Origin: Arcuatula senhousia
Taxonomy: Eukaryota > Mollusca > Bivalvia > Mytilida > Mytilidae
DNA: 64,000 nucleotides
NCBI GenBank assembly: GCA_963971305.1
Contig: OZ020305.1
Coordinates: forward strand, 44,031,717-44,095,716
Reading direction: 5' to 3'
The notes beneath the pieces are model-generated. The model had not been told where the DNA came from, searched no databases, and saw only the letters and a program-made list of their open reading frames with translations. Position numbers and translations under genes: made by a program. Positions 57,601 to 64,000 of the stretch are shown in pieces. Positions within the stretch are counted from its first letter, which is position 1, and each line of letters opens with the position of its first letter.

Positions 57601-58710
57601 TCTAACGTGATAGCTTTTTCTCTTATGGTTTCATTGCTGGATAAAAATTTGTCCCAGTCAACCTGAATGCCAGCAGCTGTATTTGTGTTTTCTGCCACAA
57701 AAGCAAGAATTGTTGGTGGTCCTACTGATGTAACTATATAATGTATAGTATTATGGTCACCCATAGCTTTGAGGTATGCCAATCCTCCTCCACATTTTGA
57801 TTCATCACTGCAACCTGGGTTAAATTGTGTCTGAATCTAAAAATATTCAACAAGCATGTGAGACCATGGTATGATACATGTATGATAAAGAAACATTATA
57901 GCTGAAAAAAATATGGCATTTTTTATGTTTTTTTATACAAATTGTATTCTATAATTTGAAATGATTTATAAATGCCATCTACATGTATATAAAACATCAA
58001 ATTACAAAAAGAAAACTACATTTTGTACATGCACATGCACTTCTATTTCTACTGTCTGATGGCCAACTTCAACAGGATGAAGAAACTGCAACTCTCTGTG
58101 CATGCATATAAACAATTCAGAATGTGATTAGTGTGAAAGAAACCAAAAACTTCTATAAAGTAAATAGGTGATAGTTGAATAAAAATAACTGACTACGTAA
58201 TTTTTATTTTTATTTTATATATGTACATGTATATCTAACATAATCGATCTAACATGTTTTGGGGTTGGTTTTTTTTTCTAAAACAAGTGCATGTGGCTTT
58301 TATCATTGGTTTTCACATTTATCTCTGGTCATGCTGAGAGTGTACACCAAATCAGGGTCTCTTACCAATGTAGTCCAAATAATCATGACGTCTTTCTGGG
58401 GTTTTTTATCATTTGGACTTTTTTTAGATCCCCAGAGACCAGGAAGCCAAACGTCAAAAATTATAAAAGGCTCCCAATTAAAAAGACGGCATAATTATTT
58501 GGACTATTACCAATGTAAACAATACAGACATGACAGACTCATTTTTGTATCCAAAATTTTTCGATGTCACAAAAGAGTAACAATACATTAACAAAGTATT
58601 AAAATTTTACATTTTACCTTTCTCAGTGCATCAATACCATTAAATAGTACAAGAACAATGGTGAAAATGTAAAAATAATTCTGTTCAACTTTTTTCACAG
58701 CAACCGCCAT
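51444..58710 (-). CDS. GLMP: Glycosylated lysosomal membrane protein, complete, six exons
   Basis: A type I lysosomal membrane glycoprotein; in mammals it partners and stabilises the transporter MFSD1. Exons (minus): 58710-58618, 57836-57555, 55194-54985, 53834-53607, 52670-52387 and 51630-51444, with GT...AG introns, giving 427 residues against about 406 in human. It has a signal peptide (residues 1-28), a heavily N-glycosylated lumenal part (seven N-X-S/T sites), one membrane helix near the C-terminus (SSLVIGVISAGLGIPVVLIL) and a short cytosolic tail ending SMPVN. Family landmarks are GIVFTR, KSIDDEYTPGVFK and NYTVWTASLGYGKAPADVV. The vertebrate tail tyrosine motif is not present, so lysosomal sorting may rely on a partner. 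Start chosen for its strong Kozak context (aagATGg) and signal peptide. Confidence 0.92.
51661..51950 (-). repeat. Minisatellite made of the exon 6 acceptor and exon start
   Basis: Four further copies of the segment around the exon 6 acceptor lie in intron 5. The first exon base of the true exon is 51630; the equivalents are 51703, 51777, 51847 and 51922, a 70-75 bp period. Each keeps a tgcag acceptor, the start of the coding sequence (actgcttcattaggttatgg) and 'gtaaa'. Two types alternate: those with 'cagctgg(a/g)gctttac' (exon, 51777, 51922) and those with 'cagcttgagattta' (51703, 51847), so growth was probably by a ~145 bp dimer. Confidence 0.9.
52148..52290. repeat. Small foldback in GLMP intron 5
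   Basis: 'ttcgtggggtatcaatttcat' at about 52164 is inverted as 'catgaaaattggtacccacgaa' near 52252-52273, enclosing ~65 bp. The phrase with 'cgtgg' and 'accaat' is common in bivalve repeats. It is non-coding. Confidence 0.6.
52387..52670 (-). CDS. GLMP: GLMP exon 5
   Basis: A 284 bp exon (attatatag to gtaagt) encoding ISNWLTRPENEEQGAFLQHK, PVCYIKPKRERAAG and ASNFSFGLSQDGTFTKSNYTVW. It holds the conserved aromatic block before the membrane anchor and two N-glycosylation sites (NFS, NYT). It ends two bases into a tryptophan codon. Confidence 0.92.
52671..53606 (-). other. GLMP intron 4
   Basis: 0.94 kb phase-0 intron from gtacat to attatatag on the minus strand. It is AT-rich and no element is recognised. 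Confidence 0.7.
53607..53834 (-). CDS. GLMP: GLMP exon 4
   Basis: A 228 bp, phase-0 exon from ttttccag to gtacat. It encodes ISFFDGADRASELPHLQYSE, then DICQFDFLLKDIDTTNMSLA and ends KSIDDEYTPGVFK, a signature closely matching vertebrate GLMP. One sequon (NMS). Confidence 0.93.
53835..54984 (-). other. GLMP intron 3
   Basis: 1.15 kb phase-0 intron from gtaggt to ttttccag. The frame of exon 3 stays open well into it, but similarity stops at the TCA|GTAGGT donor. Using that donor gives exactly the family's spacing between GSLQF and the DICQF segment. It contains the foldback at 54541-54712. Confidence 0.75.
54541..54712. mobile_element. 172 bp foldback element, arms ~50 bp
   Basis: 'agtataactaattt', 'ggggtggcgaatatcaattt' and 'aatgtcac' on the left are inverted on the right as 'gtgacatt', 'aaaattgatatttgccaccc' and 'attagttatact', with few mismatches. 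It is non-coding and lies in GLMP intron 3. Confidence 0.8.
54985..55194 (-). CDS. GLMP: GLMP exon 3
   Basis: A 210 bp, phase-0 exon from tttttcag to gtaggt. It encodes LYQYNDTNDKAKLTDYSSDS, SWRIFDFSRDMFNWTNLIKF and ends NNGSLQFS. Three sequons (NDT, NWT, NGS). A longer open frame downstream is intronic. Confidence 0.9.
55374..56311 (+). mobile_element. Complete copy of the ~0.9 kb dispersed repeat
   Basis: Head 'gaggctcccaggagcctgaa' plus 'tcgctcacctgac'; body with 'gggcaataactcct' and 'ggcggccatgttttac' present twice; tail 'acggacggacgacggacg', then 'gctcacatgacccttcgggt' with 'caggtgaac' forming a hairpin, then 'taaaaa'. The head and tail share an inverted 'gctcacctga'. The terminal hairpin followed by ctaa resembles a Helitron 3' end, but this is unproven. 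It is non-coding. Confidence 0.7.
56815..57187 (+). mobile_element. Retroposon-like repeat, copy 3 (5' truncated)
   Basis: Starts within 'tttttgtgctttgtctagga' and ends 'ttattccacatctcattatt'. It shares 'actagtttaaccccgccaca' and 'agccaggaatctttgac' with the copies at 39172 and 59747. A more diverged partial copy sits at 57372-57508. Confidence 0.65.
57555..57836 (-). CDS. GLMP: GLMP exon 2
   Basis: A 282 bp, phase-0 exon (tttttag to gtaagt) of 94 residues. It encodes IQTQFNPGCSDESKCGGGLA, then [20 protein letters not shown] and ends LYTYGIVFTR. SVGPPTILAFVAENT and GIVFTR match the conserved N-terminal lumenal part of GLMP. One sequon (NET). Confidence 0.93.
57837..58617 (-). other. GLMP intron 1
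   Basis: 0.78 kb phase-0 intron, gtaaaa to tttttag. It is AT-rich; short plus-strand frames inside are not coding. Confidence 0.75.
58618..58710 (-). CDS. GLMP: GLMP exon 1: signal peptide
   Basis: ATG at 58710-58708 in the context tcaagATGgcg. It encodes MAVAVKKVEQNYFYIFTIVL and VLFNGIDALRK, which has a basic start and hydrophobic core, fitting an ER signal peptide with cleavage near residues 26-29. The donor is aag|gtaaaa, phase 0, joining in frame to exon 2. The exon has no family motif of its own; it is assigned by position, phase, signal peptide and the promoter-like sequence above it. Confidence 0.8.
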
Positions 58711-58760
58711 CTTGAAAAATCACATGACTCACTTTCATGTGGGTCATGTGATTTTATAGC
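58711..58760 (-). promoter_or_regulatory. Probable GLMP promoter with two CLEAR/M-box-like sites
   Basis: Immediately upstream of the ATG, 'atcacatgac' (58719-58728) and 'gtcatgtgat' (58743-58752) are the same 10-mer in opposite orientation, 24 bp apart. The core TCATGTGA is a known binding sequence of MiT/TFE bHLH-zip factors (MITF/TFEB), which drive lysosomal genes through CLEAR elements. The start codon itself lies in AAGATGGCGG (58713-58704), a YY1-like motif. Function is inferred from motif and position only. Confidence 0.5.
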
Positions 58761-59089
58761 AGTGTACCTTAAAGCCAAAATAAAAGTAATTTTCACAACA
58801 CCATCTATTTTTGGAACGGTCCTAATTAGTTTTATTTTGTACTACTCTTTTCAGTTTTAGACAGACTACATGGATGAAAAATACACAATAACTTAAATTA
58901 TTTGATCTCAATGGTAAAGTGACAACGATCTTATTAATGTCATTGAATATGAATTAATAAGGGTATTTTTTTCGACACTTTAACCTTTATCCCATTCGTT
59001 AAAAGTATGTAAACACTGCTTGTTGTAATAAGATATTCAGAAAGAAAATCAAGAAGATAAACATGTGCTATCCACTGAAATTTAAGCTA

Positions 59090-59278
59090 TCACAACAGGG
59101 ACAGATCCAGAAATTTTCGAAAGGGGGGTTCCACATACTAGGTTCTGTGGACCAAAAAGGGGGGGGGGTTCCAGACCAATTTTGCTGAAAATTTACACAA
59201 AAAATTAAAATTTTGGGGGGAAAGGGGGGGGTTCCAACCCCCGAAACCCCCCCCCCCGCTCTGGATCCGCCACTGCAC
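59090..59278 (-). mobile_element. G-rich repeat ending 'gtggcggatccag'
   Basis: Minus-strand start 'cagtggcggatccagagcgg' followed by long G-runs and 'ggttggaacccccc' type phrases; the far end (59090) again shows a 'ctggatctgtcc' block. The 'tggcggatcca' end is common to short dispersed elements in many invertebrates. The runs at 59159-59169 and 59214-59261 could form G-quadruplexes. The ~100-codon minus-strand frame is not a gene. Confidence 0.6.
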
Positions 59279-59746
59279 AATACAGTTACTTTTGGTGACT
59301 GAACTGCTATTTCGGAAAATGAAATACTAAAATTAACAATCAACTTATGACTTTGTCGGTTTGAAAGCATTAATTTGTGAATTCACATAAAACTCATTAT
59401 AAATGTGGAAAATGGAATATCACCAACGTTTTTCACCACGGCTAAATACTAACGTAATCCCTTACGTCTGGATTCTAAGATTCCAAGATGATCTGAAACC
59501 AACATACCATTTTTATATTTCCTTTCAGGTCCATTAATATACATTAATTGTTTTTAATGTTATTTAAAATCTAGTTTGATTTTTTTGTTTTGTTTTGTTT
59601 TTGTTTTCGATATTGTTCCTGGAAGGTGACAAGTTCATGAGGCTACGCCTATCTCAACCACGTAGGAAGCGGCTTGGCAGAAATAGTTGAGAACTTGATA
59701 CTTACTTTAAAATTTCCATATATAGCTTTTTTACTAATTGTCATTT
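59279..59746. other. Non-coding stretch, no gene recognised
   Basis: AT-rich sequence between two repeats, with a T/G-rich simple tract near 59580-59605. Nothing coding is seen. Confidence 0.5.
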
Positions 59747-61228
59747 TAAAGCATTATAGCGATCGAGCATGTCGGTTATGTGTGATGACACTACATCAAA
59801 TCATTATTGTTTGAAGGGTTGTGTCAGATTTAAAATCGATATGTCTGGTTTTTTTACATCAGTCAATTGATGATTCTCAGCTAGCTGCCAGTAACAGCGA
59901 GTGTTCTATTGAGAGTTCCTTTACCGTCCTTTCGTTTGTTCTTGTTGACTTTTGTCTAAGGTTTTCTCTAGTAGAAATGGACCTTGGATCGATTTGATTT
60001 TTGTTGTGTGTTTAGTTTTTGTGCTTTGTCTAGGAATTTTCATAGGGGAACGGATGGGCCCAAACAACAAGTTTAACCCCGCCACATTTTATATGTGCCT
60101 ATCCCAAGCCAGGAATCTTTGACAAAGCTTTTGTTTGTACTTGTCTTTTTTTGGTGTTTTCTGTTCTTTGTTTAAGAAGGGGGTCCATCTGTGACTATTT
60201 CATTTGAATTATATGCTTTTTATTTTGACCATAATTATTGCAGAACTTCGAGCAGCGCCTACTGGCATCGTTGAAGGCTGCTGGTGGTTGTCCATTGTGT
60301 TTTTATGCCCCTGCGACGACATGTCGGGGGGCATTAAGTTTTACTCATGTCCGTCCGTACGTACGTCCGTACGAATTCCCGTCAAGCTTTTCTCAGGAAC
60401 CATACATGAGAATGATTTGAAACGGCTTGGTAGGATGGTTGAGTATGACAAACTATACGTCCTAAGCGATTTTGAGACCTGTCAGACATCTACTTCCTGT
60501 TTGGGACTTAGGCCAATGTTAAAATATGTGAACATGACTATGAAAATTTCCGTCAAGCTTTTCTCAGGAACCGTACATGAAAATGATTTGAAACTTGGTA
60601 GGATGGTTCAGTACAACAAACTATATGTCCTAAGCGATTTTGAGACCTGTCAAACATCTACTTCCTGTTTGGGACTTAGGCCAATTTTAAAATATGTGAA
60701 CATGACTAAGGAAATTTCTCAGGAACCGTTCATGAGAATGATTTGAAACTTGGTAGGATGGTTCAGTATGACAAACTATACGTCCTAAGAGATTTTGAGA
60801 CCTGTCAGACATCTACTTCCTGTTTGGGACTTAGGCCAATTTTAAAATATGTGAACATGAAATTTCTGTCAAGCTTTTCTCAGGAACTGTATACCAGAAT
60901 GATTTGAAACTTGGTAGGATTGTTGAGTGTGACAAATTATACGTCCTTAGCGATTTTGAGACCTGTTGGACATCTACTTCCTGTTTGGGACTTAGGCCGA
61001 TGTGAACAATATATGAAAATTTCCGTCAAGCTTTTCTCAGGAACTGTATACCAGAATGTTTTGAAACTTGGTAGGATGGATCAGTATGACAAACTGTATG
61101 TCCTAAGCTATTTTCAGACCTGTCAGAAATCTACTTCCTGTTTGGGGCCTGTTTTTTTTTTCTAAATTGCCACTTGTTATGTGAGCTGTGTCGTGTACAC
61201 TTATTCCACATCTCATTATTTTCTAATG
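59747..61228 (+). mobile_element. Retroposon-like repeat, copy 4, split by a nested element
   Basis: The longest copy of the family, starting 'aaagcattatagcgatcgag' as in the 62905 copy and ending 'ttattccacatctcattatt'. Between 'gttgtccattgtg' and 'ctaaattgcc', which are nearly adjacent in other copies, the element at 60301-61160 is inserted. No reading frame of note. Confidence 0.7.
60301..61160 (+). mobile_element. Tandem-core element (five ~160 bp units) nested in copy 4
   Basis: Opens 'atgcccctgcgacgacatgt', the reverse-orientation counterpart of the element at 35472-35943, then '(cgtcc)gtac' repeats and five units whose 'ctcagga' landmark recurs at 60392, 60563, 60718, 60879 and 61036. 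The frames of 180, 84 and 60 codons here are the tandem repeat translated, not genes. Confidence 0.8.
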
Positions 61229-62317
61229 TTAGTATCATCAAAAGTCGGAAATTCTTTTTAAAGAGCTAGTAAGTGAAAAAAAACCTAAACCCTGACAAGA
61301 GATTTAATTCAACCGAAAAATGGTACAACAAACTTTGTATGTTACTGTCAGCTTACCATCGTTTGAATAAACAGAAAATTTCTTTTTACTGAATATATTC
61401 TATCGAGGACTTATTTCAGTTTGAAGTTGGAACAGCAGTGTGAGTGTAAATATCGATATTCACTAAAGGTTTAAGACTACTTATAACTGTGATAATTTAA
61501 CAATTTCAAAAGAAACAAAGGTGTACCAATGGGGCAAACAAATGTCGAAGACAAATTGGTTCACATAAAATCACCAAAATGCAAACAAAAAACACATATT
61601 ACAACCAGATAGTGAACTCATGTGCTTCGGAAGAGAAAGTAGTTTCTGCTTAATTGCTATAGCTGCCAAAGAAAACAACAACAATACAAGCTATATAGGC
61701 ATCTTTGTCAAACCAACGTCTGAGATGGAAATCATATTCGTCTACTACCACATGTTGTCTTCTGTAAAATTTCTTGGATGTCGACACCCACCGGAATGAA
61801 GCGTGTACTCTATCAAGGAAATAACGCTCTGGGATAATGAAAAACTCTATGCAAAATTGATCATATTAAAACTTTTAAAAAAATTAGCTTCGCTTTTTGT
61901 AATTTTGTTTGATTTCTTAAGTGATATGAAGAGCTATGAATTGGCTGGACACTGAGTACTGTGATTTTCTTTTAAAGAATAATTGTGCTCCTCCTTTAAT
62001 TGTGATACAAAGCGGTGAGTTTATCCTATGCGTCGTCCTACAAAGACATGGGCGTTCGTAACAAATAGACTAGTCACCAATAAAAAAAGGTAGTATAGAA
62101 ACACAAACGAGACAACAATCGCCGCTTGAACCCCCGTGTCAAATAAGAAAAATGTTAAAACCAGTAAAAAGCACTCGAGACAACATTAACTCAAAAAGCA
62201 ACACTATAATAACAAGTAGCAGCATATACACCTCCTCAACAAACAGGGAGATACAGTATTATATAATATGTGAAATGTACCGCCATTAAATACCAATAAC
62301 TGGCCACAATGATAGCG
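61229..62317. other. Non-coding stretch, no gene recognised
   Basis: AT-rich with no open frame of interest and no repeat I could recognise. Confidence 0.5.
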
Positions 62318-62440
62318 CTGTTTTATCTCCAAGGTATAAACCAAGCATATCTGACGCACTGTTAGATGCATTTCAAAGACAATGGAGCATGCAGTGACAA
62401 TTGAAACACATGGGGAAAGGTTTCTGCGATTTAGCCAGAG
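62318..62440. repeat. ~115 bp segment duplicated at 63525-63645
   Basis: 'ttttatctccaaggtataaa' followed by 'ccaagcatatctgacgcact' and ending 'tttctgcgatttagcc' is found again, about 93% identical, at 63525-63645. The minus-strand frames sharing FEM(H/Y)LTVRQICLVYTLEIKQ reflect this duplication. It is probably a dispersed repeat. Confidence 0.7.
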
Positions 62441-62455
62441 CGATCGATGTACCTC

Positions 62456-62850
62456 TAGCTCCCTCTTGCGGAGTGTACATTTCACAGTTAGTCAGATATG
62501 CTAGAATTTGCAGTGGTGTTTCTGATTCAAAGACAAAAAACCGTTTCATTATAGAAAAAATACTTAAACAAGGTTATCGATCATACCACAAATTAGTCAA
62601 AGTCTTTACTAAATTCGTTCATAAATATGGGTATCTTATTGAAACATTTAACTGTACACGTCGATTTTTGATTGTAAAAGGAATACTACATCCTGAATCT
62701 TATGGAAATGTAGTTTATAAGGCACGGAATTTCAGAAACAATCATTCGGCTTAAAAGCTTATCAAAGAAAGGATACGATTTGGAAGTTAAAGTAAAATCT
62801 TTACATTTGGTGTTTTGTTGGTTTTTTTTTGGTAGAAATATTGATAATTT
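62456..62850 (+). pseudogene. Fragment resembling the C-terminal region of a retroelement protein
   Basis: Translation gives GVYISQLVRYARICSGVSD, then IEKILKQGYRSYHKLVKVFT, and after the stop at 62754 another frame gives LSKKGYDLEV. These phrases are familiar from the C-terminal part of reverse-transcriptase-bearing proteins widespread in bivalves and other invertebrates. No reverse transcriptase core is present, and the frame shifts near 62730, so it is a decayed fragment. The family assignment is from memory of its style and is not certain. Confidence 0.45.
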
Positions 62851-62904
62851 TATACTGAGTAACTTTAAAACGTTAATCTATTACCTTTTGTCTATTGTAT
62901 TGTT

Positions 62905-63522
62905 TTAAGCATTACAGCGATCAAATATGTCGGTTTTGTGTGATGATATAACACTAAATCGTTAGTTGTTTGAAGTGATATGTTGTATTTAGAATCGATA
63001 TGTTTGATTTTTTTTCTACATCAGTCGATAAGTGCTTCTTAGCTAGGTGTCAGTAACTGCGAGTGTTCTCATGAGAGTTCCTTTACGTTTCTGCCCTCGT
63101 CTCAGGTTCTCTCTTGGTGAATTGAACTTTTATCGATTTGATTTTTATAGTGTGTTATCTTTTTCCTTTGTACAACATTAACAATAGGGGAAGATTGGGC
63201 CCGAAAACTAGTTAAATTCCGCCATATTTCATGTGCCTGCCCTAATCCAGGAATCCTTGTCAAAGCTTTTTTTTGTCCCTGTCAATTACAATGTATCTGT
63301 TTGCTTTTTTACCTAAGAATATTTTAATATGAAAGACTTTATAATCCTTTATTAATAACTATTATTTAACTTTGTTTGAATCTTATGTATTGTATTTTTA
63401 GTCTTGGGTCAATGTAAGACGACGAGCGGCGACTTCTGGTCATGTTGAAGACTGCTGGCTGTTTTCCATTGTGATTTTTTAAATTGCCGTTTTTTATGTT
63501 GGTTGTGTCGCGTACACTTATT
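62905..63522 (+). mobile_element. Retroposon-like repeat, copy 5
   Basis: Begins 'ttaagcattacagcgatcaa' as in the 59747 copy and shares 'cagtcgataagtgcttctta' with the 39172 copy. It is cut at 'cgcgtacacttatt', just before the family's usual 3' end, where the 63525-63645 duplicate begins. No coding frame. Confidence 0.65.
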
Positions 63523-63524
63523 CT

Positions 63525-63645
63525 TTTGTTTTATCTCCAAGGTATAAACCAAGCATATCTGACGCACTGTTAGGTACATTTCAAAGACAATGGACCAGTG
63601 ACAATTGAAACACCCATGGAAATGTTTCTGCGATTTAGCCATCTA
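63525..63645. repeat. Second copy of the 62318-62440 segment
   Basis: About 93% identical to 62318-62440 with a small deletion after 'caatgga'. It abuts the truncated retroposon-like repeat at 63522. Confidence 0.7.
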
Positions 63646-63797
63646 CATGTAGATACACAAGTTGGCAATATGCATAAAAATTCCAGTTCATATCTTTATC
63701 AAATTAAAAAGTTTATTGATAGTGTAAAAAATGAATGACAATTGTGAACAAACAATTCTTAAGTTTGGTGGTATCAAGTGAAAACTAGGCAAAGTGT

Positions 63798-64000
63798 TCA
63801 GGAATGGTGATGATGGTGATGGTGTTCTGATTTGCAGACGACAACTGGAATATGCGAATGGTGGACTAGATAATCACTGACACTGCCTATTATAGTTCTG
63901 CGCAGCGTTCCGAGACCACGTGATCCTGCAACAATATAAGTAGCCTTGAGCTCCTTTGCCTTCTCAAGTATGGCATGTCCGGCTTCTCCATTAACCGTGA
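63798..64000 (-). CDS. Universal stress protein (UspA family), last exon, cut by window edge
   Basis: A minus-strand frame open from the window edge to TGA at 63800-63798, 67 codons. It encodes the C-terminal half of a Usp domain: GHAILEKAKELKATYIVAGS then RGLGTLRRTIIGSVSDYLV and HHSHIPVVVCKSE. GSRGLGTLRRTIIGS fits the ATP-binding G-2X-G-9X-G-(S/T) signature exactly, so this is an ATP-binding-type Usp. The protein ends in a natural histidine run (seven His, then Ser). The N-terminal part lies beyond position 64000. Such proteins bind nucleotides and act in stress responses in the cytosol; the precise role in molluscs is unknown. Confidence 0.92.
   Translation of the reverse strand, partial: TVNGEAGHAILEKAKELKATYIVAGSRGLGTLRRTIIGSVSDYLVHHSHIPVVVCKSEHHHHHHHS

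Noticed and set aside
59068..59370. 100-codon minus-strand frame with glycine/proline runs
   Set aside because: Produced by G-runs of a dispersed repeat.
60204..61165. Open frames of 180 and 84 codons with internal repeats
   Set aside because: The tandem core of a mobile element translated; the repeated peptide follows the ~160 bp DNA unit.
62401..62754. 117-codon frame as a host gene
   Set aside because: Its first part is a duplicated dispersed repeat and the rest has retroelement style with a frame change; no host gene structure.

Overview
This is nuclear DNA from an animal, most likely a bivalve mollusc. It is AT-rich, its genes are split by GT...AG introns, and most of the space between exons is mobile DNA. 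The bivalve assignment rests on recognised repeat styles: mobile elements with tandem-repeat cores bounded by 'tgtctcgcctgc' or 'atgcccccgc' inverted ends, a ~0.9 kb repeat ending in a 'gctcacctgaccc' hairpin, and the invertebrate-type pore of the channel gene. The species is not determined. No prokaryotic features, CRISPR arrays or convincing tRNA/rRNA genes were seen.

Three host genes are present. (1) Plus strand, 8818-24695: an HCN (hyperpolarisation-activated, cyclic-nucleotide-gated) channel. Eight exons cover S1 to the end of the protein; the N-terminal exon lies upstream of the window. (2) Minus strand, 58710-51444: a complete six-exon GLMP-type glycosylated lysosomal membrane protein (427 residues), with a probable promoter at 58711-58760. 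(3) Minus strand, 64000-63798: the last exon of a universal stress protein, cut by the window edge.

Region by region: 1-8.8 kb has no recognised exon but holds two related inverted-terminal-repeat elements, a SINE-like retroposon with target-site duplications, and a long hairpin. 8.8-24.7 kb is the channel gene; its introns hold several inverted-repeat elements and a possible degenerate hammerhead ribozyme. 28.1-34 kb holds a broken LINE (minus) next to a decayed Polinton/Maverick-type DNA polymerase gene whose 3' part is duplicated in inverted orientation. 35.4-48.3 kb is a nest of repeats into which a full-length two-ORF LINE (40176-46316) inserted; its 10 bp target-site duplication is intact and ORF2 has one internal stop. 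51.4-58.8 kb is GLMP. 58.8-63.8 kb is again repeats.

The most unusual points are these. The start of the last GLMP exon has been amplified, acceptor included, as decoys inside the preceding intron, and the decoy nearest exon 5 predicts a form without the membrane anchor. A pair of identical CLEAR/M-box-like sites lies just upstream of this lysosomal gene. A possible 12-nt microexon lies in the channel's S4-S5 linker. A 90 bp duplication in the LINE lies where ORF1 and ORF2 overlap and is read in both frames.
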